From Bugulina stolonifera (taxonomy: Eukaryota > Bryozoa > Gymnolaemata > Cheilostomatida > Bugulidae): a stretch of 64,000 nucleotides of DNA. The number at the start of each line of letters is the position of its first letter. Within the stretch, counting starts at the first letter, position 1. Location: the NCBI GenBank assembly GCA_935421135.1, contig OW285187.1:25172429-25236428 (forward strand), given 5' to 3'. Of this stretch, positions 35,201-46,617 are shown piece after piece. A model generated the notes under the pieces. That model ran no database searches, was not told the DNA's origin, and saw only the letters and a program-made list of their open reading frames with translations. The translations under genes were made by a program, and so were the position numbers.

Positions 35201-37551
35201 TTCAGGGCATTTCAGCTCCTAATAAATGATAAAAATATACAGGTAGTGATTCCATACAATACACACAACATAATTATAAACCTTTGAAAATTGATCAAAT
35301 TTTCAATATTTAGGAATTGTCCTCCCATAATGAAAGGACTGTCTATAAAATAATACCAGTGAAGGAGAAGATAAGTCCAAATTATAAAGCTATAATATTA
35401 CATTGAAGTGAAAACCAGTATTTTGAGTATCCATGAGCAAAGACATGTTGTGAGTGACAAGTAAGCGGATTTACAACCCTAGACAGCAGGAAATCTAACG
35501 GGTAATAACAATAATAATGTAAGCCTAAAGTTTTCCGTCTAAATAGGCATACTATGATGAAAAACCAATGTTGTTGCAGCTGTATGCCGAGTGTAAGCAT
35601 TGTATCAAGATTGGAACGTTAAAATCCATATAAAAGTGCATATTTATAAGCTTGATTGATAGTCCTTTGCCTCTCAATAGAGAAGTATTCAATGCTTCCT
35701 GTTGGCTATCTAGCGAGTGTGATAATTCAATAGGAGTTTTTCAAGCAACCTCAGTGAACGGTGACAAACTACACATCTTTTATACCTCGTATTCCTTACC
35801 GCTGCTAATTTTTTAGTGAAAAGTGTCAGCATAGTAGAGACTCGGAGATTAACACAAATTTATTAACCCTGGCTGTAGTAATCAATCTAAACAAAATCAA
35901 AACGATGATAATATTATCACCTAATATGGTGTAGGATTCATACATTTGATAACTATCTGGGTAGCAGGAGAAATTGTGATAGAAAATAGACATATCACGA
36001 AGGTTAAATGTCAAACAGGTCCGAGAATTCAGATGAGTACTGTCTTTACTCTTTATATAAATATGGATGGTTTGAAGTTACATAATGCATAAGTGGAGAA
36101 ATGGAGGAGAAGTCTGGCAGGTTCATCCTAGAACTAATGCAGAAGATTTCACATGCATCTCCATTCAGTTTAGTAGGCCAACCCCAAACTCCATAATTTT
36201 ACATAATCAAAGATCTGAAGCTATCAGTAGTTCTCCAATGCCACTATCAAAGATGAGGTCTGTTCATACAATGTATGTAGATAGCATCTCTCCCCTCAGT
36301 AGGCTACCTAATCTATAATCCAGTAGACCATATTAGTAAGTCTTTTTTTCATACTTCTGTGTTGAAACTGTATTATTATGGTAGCCTCATTTGTCTATTA
36401 GGAATGGGCATTTCTAGTGGTTGAAGCTCATGTCATAATAACATAAATCTGGTATGCTATACAGCCTTTATTATTTTTACATGTTGTCTAGAATCCAACA
36501 CAAATTTAATAGGCCTCAAACAGGTCTTTGGGAGAAACTATCATGATAAGAAGGTGATCTGACATAAATTCTATTCCTTTCTATATGTGTTTTTTTGTAA
36601 TGGGGAAATCCATAAATCTTGTCAACCATTAATGAGTTCAGTAGGCATATACAGTATATCTAGGAATACAATATCCCTTCAGCTCTTCTAAGATATACTA
36701 AGTTATGTGTGCAGGCTTTGACCTACTGAGAGCTAAAAACACCAGTTTATTGAGGGATGCAGGCACTGACACAAATGGAGCTTGAACAACAAATAGCTGA
36801 GCAGCTCTGATACAATTATATAAGGATACCTAACTTCAATGTAGCTTTTCACCATTTTTAATTTTTTATTTTGGTCTATTCACCAGATCGTGAAAATCAT
36901 GTGCTTAACTTAGCATTGTATTGTTTTATTTATAATAATAAAAATAATAATGTTCATCACACAAAAATTTAACAATAATTCTAATCAATTCAAATTGATA
37001 ATTCTGAGTACATCTCATTCTCAACCTAGGACCTCCTCAAGTGTAGCCTCACCAATCAACGAACAAGCTCTAGTACTAGTTTAGCTTAATTTCCACAGTT
37101 GAGTTCGCAGTTTCAGTTTGTTTCAATGGTCAGTAAGAGCTCTGGTTAGTCGGTCAGTCAGTTAGAAGTTTGGGTTGGGTTTTAGTTTAGTTTTTAGTTT
37201 TAGTTTTAAATTTAAATTGTCCATCAGATCAATTTTGAATTCAATCGAGCAAATAAACCACCTATCCCATAAAATGATATGTTCATGATCATCATGTTTA
37301 TGCTAATGTTATGATGTGATCATTGGATTGATGAGTGTTTCAGTTAGTTTCGAGTTTGTGTTAACTGATAAATCAGACTGACTCAGGAGAACAGAATTTG
37401 TTCTACCAAAATTGAGCCCGTAACCTACCGAGGAATCTGTTGAAGGTTGCACTTCGTCATTGCACTGGTAACAAAAATACCTAGCTATTCGCCCAACGCG
37501 TTGAGAAGTTGGTGGATTTGTATGACGGTCACTCCTATCCGAATCAGCCAT
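29279..37551 (-). CDS. RNF126/RNF115-like: RNF126/RNF115-like RING-H2 E3 ubiquitin ligase
   Basis: Eight exons in transcript order, 37429-37551, 35163-35218, 34830-34848, 33456-33697, 33207-33260, 32132-32286, 30093-30208 and 29279-29551, join in frame to 345 residues, near the usual length. An N-terminal zinc ribbon (C27-x2-C30 in RYFCYQC, C45-x2-C48 in KCPECG) is split by intron 1. In the family this zinc finger binds ubiquitin or BAG6-held hydrophobic clients. The family segment GNPGDYVWGPGGLDAIITQL and GPPPADPDTIDRLPTV precede a complete RING-H2: C222, C225, C240, H242, H245, C248, C259, C262, with PWLER and CPVCRK. The C-terminal tail is Ser/Arg-rich and disordered. The protein should transfer ubiquitin from an E2 in the cytosol. 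Exon 3 is only 19 nt. Intron 6 holds a 1.75-kb minisatellite. Confidence 0.95.
30346..32102 (+). repeat. Minisatellite, 35-bp unit, 50 copies
   Basis: The unit, which includes aacactgataccatactata, recurs exactly every 35 bases from 30346 to 32096, giving 50 copies plus a few bases. Divergence is very low. Nearly all variation sits at two positions: ctgtg against ctatg, and the base before aacac (tac against tat). Each unit carries gtacaatgtac, a near-perfect palindrome. It lies in intron 6 of the RNF126-like gene, ending about 30 bases from the donor of the preceding exon. Spacers are absent, so it is not a CRISPR-like array. Confidence 0.97.
34029..34240 (+). repeat. Minisatellite, 33-bp unit, six copies
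   Basis: About six copies of a 33-base unit (tttacattatacattgatac followed by taatgtacatgta), one with an extra catgta. It lies in intron 3 of the RNF126-like gene. The long frames over it on both strands arise only because 33 is divisible by three. Confidence 0.9.
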
Positions 37552-39100
37552 CTTTATAGCACGTGTACCATAGCAGAGAACATCTTTTGGGGTTGGGAGG
37601 AACATTGTTGGTCTCGATATCTATGTAACCATAGAGACCGCTAAGGCTGATCCATAGAGCACTCAGTCATGGGCACTAATTATAAGCTATTGATCATAAT
37701 TAGAAGTTGTCCTCTCCCAATCTATAGATTAATTGGGAGAGGACAACTTCTAATTATGATCAATAGCTTATTAGTGCCCATGAGTAACAGTAAAGGGGCG
37801 GATATAGGAAAAATTTCAACACCAGCCTATTTTCAAAAAATCATGGATTTCATGTGTCTGAGTTAGTTAATACAAGATAAGTGTGGAACATGAACATGTA
37901 TGGGTAGCCTACAGTCTACACAGATAACATGACTATACAATGACTGTACTGCCTGAGCAAGTAAATAGAAAATGAATCGAAGCCTGGACATGCATAGTAT
38001 TAATAGTTTACAGAGCACAGCTAGTATTGCATGCTTGATTGAACACACGCCTAGGATGGTGGCGTGGGTGCCTATAGCCGCCCCTGACTCAGGTACATGG
38101 TGATCTCGTCAAGCGTCCATGGAAGTTCTCCTCTTACGGAGTTGTCTTCTGATTTTCCACACAACAGTAATGTAATTATAGTATTGTAAATAAATACTGT
38201 ATCTCATAGAGTTATCTTCCTATGCTGTATCTTATCCTATACAAAGAGCATAAAAGGAAAGAGGGCTCACTCAATGATAATACCCTGTCTCACAAAACAC
38301 GCCCAATTTGGCGGTACCGACGTCCCGAGATCAGCTTTCCCGCCATCTGCCTCCTGATATTTTGGATAGCTGTTTGATTGTAATCGAAGCTTAACGATTG
38401 TTATATTTAGGATCCTGTATTGATATCTCGTTAATAGGAATGGAGGGTTTATACGAGCTCGGTGTAAGGAAGCGCGTCTTATTGGTCCACAAAACGCCAA
38501 TCATCATAACAGATTTGCAGACAAGGTCTCACAACTTCTTTACTTAATCTGTACCGCGTTTTGAGGCGGGAGGGAGACAGTTTTTGGCCGAAGTGATCCC
38601 TCTTTTCTTTTACCCTCTTTGTCCTATACATCTTATTTTATATATATATATAAATAACAAGTGGAATTAGAGAGAATTTAGTTCTTATGCATGCAAGCAT
38701 TATTATATGCTTTCTTGTGGAATTTAGAACTCCCATGGTTGACTCTTGACTAACTTTCAGAAAATGTTGAACACTGTTCACTACATGTTAGCCATAACTT
38801 TAGCCTACAAGCACTATTATTTATAGGCACAGCCACACAGGACAGAACAAAGAGCAATATCTGCATGAAAAGAGAGGGGAGATAATATCAAATAATCAAT
38901 CTGCAAGTGCAATTTAATAGTTCAGCTGATTGGCTGGGCAGTGCATAATTATGTCAGTAGGTCAGCCATGAATTCACCTAAAGGCTAAGCCGATCACCCG
39001 TTCCACTTATATAGAGAGCTCAAGCTAATTGTATAATTAAGCAGCCTTTCTGAATTAACTGCACTGAAACAGTTGAATCACTAGAGAGGCACAACTCAGG
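37552..39100. other. Divergent promoter region, RNF126-like and severin-like genes
   Basis: The two start codons face away from each other. The stretch holds the long palindrome at 37668-37782 and a GC-richer part near 38290-38350 and 38560-38590 with tttggcgg (38307) and tttcccgcc (38336), which resemble E2F-type sites. A tatatatata run is at about 38640. No coding exon is recognised. Confidence 0.55.
37668..37782. repeat. Long near-perfect palindrome with gaagttgtcctctc core
   Basis: Arms of about 50 bases (starting catgggcactaat and ending cctctcccaat) are near-perfect reverse complements around a short tctatagatt centre; the left arm has three extra bases. It lies about 120 bases before the RNF126-like start codon. 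It looks like a foldback MITE copy of the gttgtcctctc family and could form a stable hairpin. Confidence 0.85.
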
Positions 39101-42100
39101 ATGGCAGGTAAGACTATAGGAGAACTACCTAGATATAACATTCATAGGCTATTGCTATTATTAATTTATTTCGGTATTGTTGGTGTCTTGTTAAACTGTT
39201 CTACTTGAATCAAATATTATAGCCCATGTAATGCATGTAAAACAGTGAATTTGCAACTTTTGAAAATTGCTACTTCAAAAGTAAATATAGAATTGTTATT
39301 TATTTGTAAGCCCTTCTTTTTCATAAACCGAGCAAATGACTAATACATGTCACTTATAAAGAGTTGTCTTATCCCTTTTATTACACATCTAGTATATGCC
39401 TGGTAAGCATGAGCTACATGTATCATTATTGCTAACTTGGAATGTTGTTTTAATGGCAGGCCTTGTTAAACCTAAGAAGTATGACTGGAAGGACTCCAAT
39501 CTAGCTTTGTTCGGATCCAAGCTAGAAAGAGAAGTGAAGAGTGAGTAAAATTAGCCAATTCTACACATGCTTAGTTAGTGCTAATAATCATTGCATAACA
39601 CCTACTATCAAATGGATAGTATTTCAGAACAGAGCTATAAAATGTATAGTTAGTTGCCTGTTTAATGATTTGGTGTTCCCTACATAACTTTTTCAAATTT
39701 TGCTGTTACAAAGTTGGCAGAGTGTTAATATTAATTTTTAAAATTGCTTTCTAAAACTTATTGTTGAAGGAGCATTCTTCTGCAAACACTCGTGTAGTCT
39801 GCAGGACACACAGTTATGCTCTGCTGTTGAAGCATACAGTATAACCATAATTATATCGTATAGTATGCATATATATAATACATGTAACATAGCAGCAATG
39901 ACTCTATGTACATGTATAACAACTAATCTAGATGTACATGCAAGCATGTATTCCATGCAACAGAAGTATAATGTTAGTTCTCTGTTGGTGAAGTTGTTGT
40001 GAAAGAAATAGTTGCCACAGGTAAACGAATTGGAAAGCAAGCGATGTAAATAATAAAACATTCAAACACATTTTATACTTTTAGTCTTTTACTGTATATT
40101 TATCTCCCAAACTGTGTTAACCTAGTTATGTACATGTACATATTCGTCTTGATATGTCGATTCATCCATGATTCAGCATACATTATATAATATAATAATT
40201 GACATCAAGCTGCTAATTAGTCTGTGGTATGGTCATTAGTGATGCTGAACTGTTTATAGAAGCATCTGCTGCCACAGAACCTGCATGGCACGGTGCTGGG
40301 AAAGAGGTCGGCATTAGAATTTGGAGAGTCGAGGTTCGTTTCAACTTTATATAATTATTTATTATTATTAAATAATGTTATCATGTTTATAGTTTGCTAA
40401 TTAACCGTGTGTGGTGTGGATACTTGTTATGTAAGAGATATTAAACAGCATTTCCTGCAATGTCTAGACTAAAGATACCATTGATATCAATGTCCTCCGA
40501 AAACATGCTTACATAGATATGCAAATATAGATACATAAATTATAATAATGTAATACAGGTGTAATAATATACAATCATGTACATTTTGTTTTAAAAATCA
40601 AAATATAACAGAAAAAAATGAGATGTCAGGAGTGGGATTTGAACCCACGCCCACATATGTGGACCAGAACACTGCTACAGTGCAAGGTTGTACCTTGAGT
40701 CTGGCGCCTTAGACCGCTCGGCCATCCTGACCATGTTGCTCAATTGGCTTATGTCTGCTAACATGGGAATATATTTTAAGTTCTATAAGTTCTTCCATTT
40801 TTAATAATTTTTAAAATAAACTGAATGCATACATAACTGTCTACCAACATCAAAATGCAAGGGGGTTCAAAGACACCCAGGTCCATAATTCAGGCAAATT
40901 TTATAAACATTGTAAATAATTCTATTTATCATATTATAATAAACATGTATATAATGTACATGTGTATTATATAATACAATACAATAGGTTATAATAATAG
41001 GTTATGTGTGTAGCATTCCTATAGTCTTACCTCAAACTTGAATTTATGTCCAAATTTGTTCAGTGGAGCAACATAGTCAGGATGGCCGAGCGGTCTAAGG
41101 CGCCAGACTCAAGGTACAACCTTACACTGTAGCAGTGTTCTGGTCCACACATGTGGGCGTGGGTTCAAATCCCACTTCTGACATAATGTTTTTCTTTCCT
41201 TTTTAACTTTTGATTGTATACAGGTATATACATGTACTTGTATTACGCTTCGAAAGCAGGCGAATTCTTAAAAAAATTTCAGACAGAAAATTTTGTATGT
41301 GTTCCAACGGATTGAATTCCTTGTATGAAAAATATCATGGATTAGTTTTGCAATTGCTGGCTATAAACCATCAGAAAAAAGTGAAGTGAAAACACTCAAG
41401 AGTGCTGCAACTGCTTTGTTTAAATTATTTTCATTCAACATGTGAAATTAATGCTGGTCATACAAACGTTTTGTTGGTATGACCCAGTCTGTAATAATTT
41501 TAATCCTCAAACTTCAAAATTGTGCCTGTTTCAAGTTGGCAAAACATGCACTGAAATCCCATCTAGTGTAAACATCAACATAGCTTCACTGTACATACAT
41601 ACTTACATCTATTACACTAAACGTACCTTTACTGTGCACACATGTTGTCTTTATCCACTATACAGAAGTTTAAGATTGTCGACTGGCCAACAGAAGAATA
41701 TGGCAACTTCTACAATGGAGACTCCTACATTATTCTCAGGGTGAGAATATTACATTCCGATACAGTCCTTACAGCATGTCATCTAATGTTCATTATATTG
41801 TTATTTGCATACAATTAATGTTTAGGTAGCTCATCAATATATCAATAGCATTAATTACACTAAATAAAGTTGAGCCCTTTTTAGATCTCATGAGCAAAAT
41901 GTTTTTTAAAGCGAGCAGGAACAAAAGATAATAAATTAGACTTTTGGTGTTTTGTAACATTGATTAAGGACAACACATGTCTGTCTTTGAATTTATAACC
42001 ACCATCTTAGGTTAACATGTTTTCCATCAACAAACCTGACATTTCCTATTAGTATAATTGCTTTGTTTAGACTTACAAGCCAAAACCTAACAGCGAACTT

Positions 42101-45100
42101 TTAGCCTGGGATCTTCATTTCTGGATCGGAAAATACAGTTCACAGGTGAGAAGTAGTGGTAATATAAGTTTGAAAGTGAATATTAAATAAATAGGGTGTA
42201 CCATGTGGGAAACCTGACTACGCATAGTATTGTCTACTTGTAAGTTTGATTATGATCATGGTATAAATCCCTAAATTTGTAATAGTATTACATGTAATGT
42301 ATGTCCAAACCCATAACCTCAATTATAAATCATGAGTAGCAACAGTCAGTCCAATAAAACTATTTACCAACAGCTTGATTTTTGGGGAAGTGTGAGCTAG
42401 TGGATAAATGTAATGCCCTGGTAGATACATGTACATAAACATGCTATTACATGCACAAGATACACATTTACATGACGTATGTAGCCTATGCATTGAACTA
42501 TAATAAATGATACTTCATTTAAGGATGAGTATGGAACAGCTGCATATAAAACAGTGGAGCTCGATACGTATCTAGATGATGGACCAGTACAGCACAGGGA
42601 GGTCATGAACCACGAGTCTGAAGCCTTCAAGTCGTACTTTGAGAAGATTGTGTTAGTAGCAAGGAATAGTCACATGAGAGCAGTAGAGTTGTATAACGCA
42701 ATGTGCTATCTGTCTAGTAGTTTACGGTTTCGTGTATTTTTATTGCATACTCAAGAAAACATGTAGGCAAGTATTCTTCCACTGGTAAACAGTGGTTATA
42801 GCTACAGGGGAGAAAACACCTAAAATTCACCAGCCTATTTGTTTTAGCTGTAAAGGTGATTCATCCAAACAAGTAGGCATCAAAAGCACACATCAAATCA
42901 CCGAACCCCTTAGCATTATTGACATCACAAAGCATTCAGGTTATAAATATAGTAATATACTTGCACAGCTGCTGCACTGGCTGCTGCCAGCAGTATATTA
43001 TACTGCAGTTAATTACCCTCGGCAGGTCTGGAATCTATATACCATTAAATGTTGGACAGTGGGCTGGTGTTGCAACCATGTGTGTTATTAATTAGCAGGC
43101 TAGCTTAGGAACTAATGAGATAATTCATCCTTCTCAGTCAATAGCTTTGATTACATTTATACCAATATAACCTTGTACAGGTAGAGGGTTCAGAATGTTA
43201 ATCAGCTATGTGGAATAAAAACAAGATGTAATGCAAATATAAAACACCCTCATGTTTTGATTTTTCATCAAAACAAAAAAGTAACATACTGGTAATCTAA
43301 AAATAAAATCAACGAACTAGCTCATCATTGATTAAAGTTCTATAACAACAATCTTATTTGAGGGTTATGGCATTATTATATCTAGCAACTGGTCTGTATG
43401 TATATTGTATGGAAATTTTATACAGAACAAATCTTTCTAGTATATTAGTTTGAGCTAATATAGTAGGCTTCTCTAATTGTTACAAGTATAATTGTAATTA
43501 CTACAATGTACAATGGATTTTGAGACAATGTGTTTGTTATAGCTACATGGAAGGGGGTGTGGCTACTGGTTTCCGCCATGTTGAACGAGGGAAATATGAT
43601 CCTCGTTTCTTCCTAGTCAAGAAGGTTGGACGACGTACGGAGGTGAAACAGATACCGATGAGGTACAAAAATGTCAACTCTGGAGATGTCTATATCATGG
43701 ATCTCGGGCTAACAATCTACCAGTTCAACGGGCGTAACAGCTCAAAGGTATTATTTTATTTACACTGGTGATAACTTGTCAGTTATTATTCAAAAGAGAC
43801 AACCAAGATCAGCAAGATGGTGATTTCTCTAGCATGGCATAGCTTATCGCCAGGATAATTTACCATGCAGACACATAAATATTTATGTTGATTTTTCTTA
43901 TAGCGAGTCGTCAAATCCCATATAAAGTGCATCCAAACTTCTTGAATTGGAAACAATTTGGTTTCGATATTAAACTGAGTAGACAGACTTGCAGGTCCTA
44001 TCAGTTTGGTAGCGTTGGCAGCCTTATTATTATGAATGTGCACTCAGACTATAAACAACACTGTATTCCTCAACATTGGAATGAATTATTCTTATAGGAT
44101 GAGAGATACGTTGCTGGAGCCTACTGCCAGAACCTCGAGGGAGAAAGAGGAGGTGCCATGACTCAAGTGCTTGAAGAGGACACAACTCCTAAAACAGTAA
44201 GTCCAGCTTATCATAAACTATTGAATGTAATTGGAAGTTGTCTACTCCTACTTGAGTTTCTTATCTACATGTATAATATCTCTAACACAGTCATACTACT
44301 GAGCTTATAATTACATAATGCACCACAGATATTGTGATATTACATGGAAAACTCCATGTGCTTAGCATCATGTAACTTAAATACATTTATGTTTTCCTTT
44401 CTACCCAAATAGCACGAGTTTTTCGAGAAGCTTCAGATTGAAGAAGGGGACTTTGATGATGATGAAGTAGATGGTGGTGGTGATGGAAAGAAGAGGTTGT
44501 ACAGGTAATGACTACACGCATATATAGGTCTACCTGCCTTTCTTTTATACTGGCAAGACGAATCATACATGCACAAGTAAACACAACTAATACATGGAAA
44601 GTTCAACATAGTAGGCGCCAAATTCATGCATACAGTACTCAGTGTTGGCTGTAGATGTACATTATAATTATTTAAATATGTATAATAGGCCTACACTGTT
44701 TGTTACTATGGAAGCTTGCATGACATTATGGTAAATTTCATTATTGTCACTACATACTAATTGGGTGTGTACATAACAATCATGTAGTACATGTACATTC
44801 CACAAGTATCTGTGGTGTTTGAATCCACATGGATATTATACAGAGCGCATATGCTTACAGGATCTCAGATGCAACTGGGCGAATGAACTTTGAACTGGTT
44901 AAAGAAGATGACAGCATATCAAGAGATCTGCTTGACTCAAGTGTAAGCAAACTTACTAGTAATGTTAGAAACTATATTAAATGCATATGCACATTGTACC
45001 TGCCTATTTACCTGCTCATTTACATGCCTATCTACCTGTGAAATATAGGTAAAAAATAGTATACAGTATAGCCGCATGAGTACATGTGATTTGTATGCAT

Positions 45101-45885
45101 TTACAGGACGCCTTCCTTATCGACACTGGAAGTGATGTCATCGTTTGGGTAGGAAAGAATGCATCTAAGGCAGAGAAGAAGTCAGGTCTGATGTATGCCC
45201 ATGTGAGTCCCTCCGTTATACACTTGTAATTAATTCATTAGCCAGGTCATGGCTATCAAAGGTCTATTATCAAATTCCACTGATGCTGATATCTGCTGAC
45301 CTATTTGATAGTTTTCTTAGCAATTTGATGACCCTATTCCTTGACCACAAAGTAGTTCTTCCCACGTGCCACTGGGTTGATTGCTATATAAATTAGTCCC
45401 TCATAATCCTGCAGTGATTGATGTTTTTTGCTATAATGTTAATTACCACCAACAAGAGCTAAACAGACACTGGAATACAGCTCAGGTAATTGTCTTGGGA
45501 AATGGCTGTTCGTGTCAACACTACAAGTAGTGGGTATTTTACAGCCTTTGGAGATCACTGTGTGAGCTGCAATAAATATACATGTAGTAGAATTCTATGG
45601 TTTTACACCCATAATATGGTGATCTACATGTAGATTAGGCTAAAGGCAAAATGCTTTTCAAATTCCAAACATTATTATTTTCTCTAGGATCTGCTCTTAC
45701 AATTTTTGATATTTCCAGTATTTCTTATGTGTACATAGTTACATTATATTCATATAAATGTACAATGTACGTTAAATACGGTTCTGTTTTAGACATTTGG
45801 ATTACAAGCAAGTAACCCATTGGCCTCCTTCACTGTCATGTCAGAGGGACAGACTTCCGAAGTGTTCGAAAAAAGTTTTGCTTAG
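39101..45885 (+). CDS. Severin/gelsolin-like actin-severing and capping protein
   Basis: Twelve exons, 39101-39107, 39460-39540, 40260-40333, 41666-41740, 42071-42145, 42524-42651, 43543-43747, 44098-44196, 44413-44504, 44861-44942, 45107-45202 and 45793-45885, give 368 residues. This is the size of the three-domain severin/fragmin/CapG group. Domain 1 (about 45-150) has [22 protein letters not shown] and [18 protein letters not shown]; the linker reads [14 protein letters not shown]. Domain 2 (about 165-255) has [12 protein letters not shown] and [12 protein letters not shown]. Domain 3 (about 275-365) has [20 protein letters not shown] and ends in TVMSEGQ. Such proteins bind actin in a calcium-dependent way, sever filaments and cap barbed ends in the cytoplasm. 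There is no headpiece or signal peptide. Exon 6 uses a GTTAGT donor; exon 3 uses GTTCGT, a weaker donor. Confidence 0.94.
40624..40731 (-). tRNA. tRNA-Leu (CAA anticodon), intron-containing, copy 1
   Basis: Read on the minus strand it starts GTCAGGATGGCCGAGCGGTC, has the Leu-type D arm and long variable arm, box B GGGTTCAAATC and a 3' end CTCCTGACA pairing fully with the 5' acceptor strand. The anticodon loop has CAA and is interrupted after the base 3' of it by an intron of about 24 bases, as usual for eukaryotic tRNA-Leu(CAA). It lies in intron 3 of the severin-like gene, antisense to it. Confidence 0.95.
41076..41183 (+). tRNA. tRNA-Leu (CAA anticodon), intron-containing, copy 2
   Basis: Same gene structure as the minus-strand copy 344 bases away, with three single-base differences: one in the intron, one in the variable arm, and one in the acceptor 3' strand (CTTCTGACA, leaving one G-T wobble). 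The anticodon CAA is at 41110-41112 and the intron is at about 41114-41137. It lies in the same severin intron, in the sense orientation. Confidence 0.95.
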
Positions 45886-46617
45886 GCCTAAGGCTATTGA
45901 ATATTTTGGATTAGATGTGAAAATTCTAAATTGATATCATTATAATATAAGCAGTGTGCAATAAACACTTCAGTAACTAATTCACTTGGAGTCAGTGAGT
46001 TTCTATGTACGTACATTTGACAATACTCAGTCAGCTCAATTTATGGTTTTTTTTATTTTCTTCTGTTCCAATATAGCATGTGGTTTCCAATATTATATTA
46101 TATTGCAACAATAGTTAACTTTGTCTAATAAAGTGGTAGCAGAGTTACTAATAATATAATATTATAGTAATTGATAAAAGGTTGGCTCGTTGAACAGTTG
46201 ATATTGTGTCATCAGCCAGAATTTTGGGTTATTTTATGTAAGTATCATAGCATACACATTACAGTCTACAACAGGGTTATGTTAAAACAACATATTAAGG
46301 AGAACAAAATTGCATGACTACAGTCAGGTATTATTTTAGATAATAGATAGTGCCATCCTAGTTCTATAATGCACTAAGTACAACATCCATTGATCATAGC
46401 AGTGCATATACAACATAACGTCATTACTAACTAACTAGTGGAGTTGTTAGTTTTTATATTGATTATAATAATATAGTAAGATTCCAGTAAGCATATTAGA
46501 GTTGTCGTCCCTTTTAATACACGTATTCCATTCCTAAGGAGAGAGGATAACTTCTCAACATTAACAGTAACAAAACCTTTTGAATACAACCAGGTTTAGC
46601 TATTAATAACATCTTTA
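45886..46617. other. Convergent spacer, severin-like and receptor kinase genes
   Basis: 3' UTRs of both genes. It contains an imperfect gttgtcgtccc / gagaggataac pair near 46502-46555 of the gttgtcctctc family. No exon is seen. Confidence 0.6.
45960..45965 (+). promoter_or_regulatory. Poly(A) signal AATAAA, severin-like gene
   Basis: Canonical hexamer about 75 bases after the stop codon. Confidence 0.65.

Noticed and set aside
38307..38344. E2F-like words tttggcgg and tttcccgcc
   Set aside because: They are about 760-790 bases from the severin ATG and 760 from the RNF126 ATG; without a mapped start site I would not call a promoter element.
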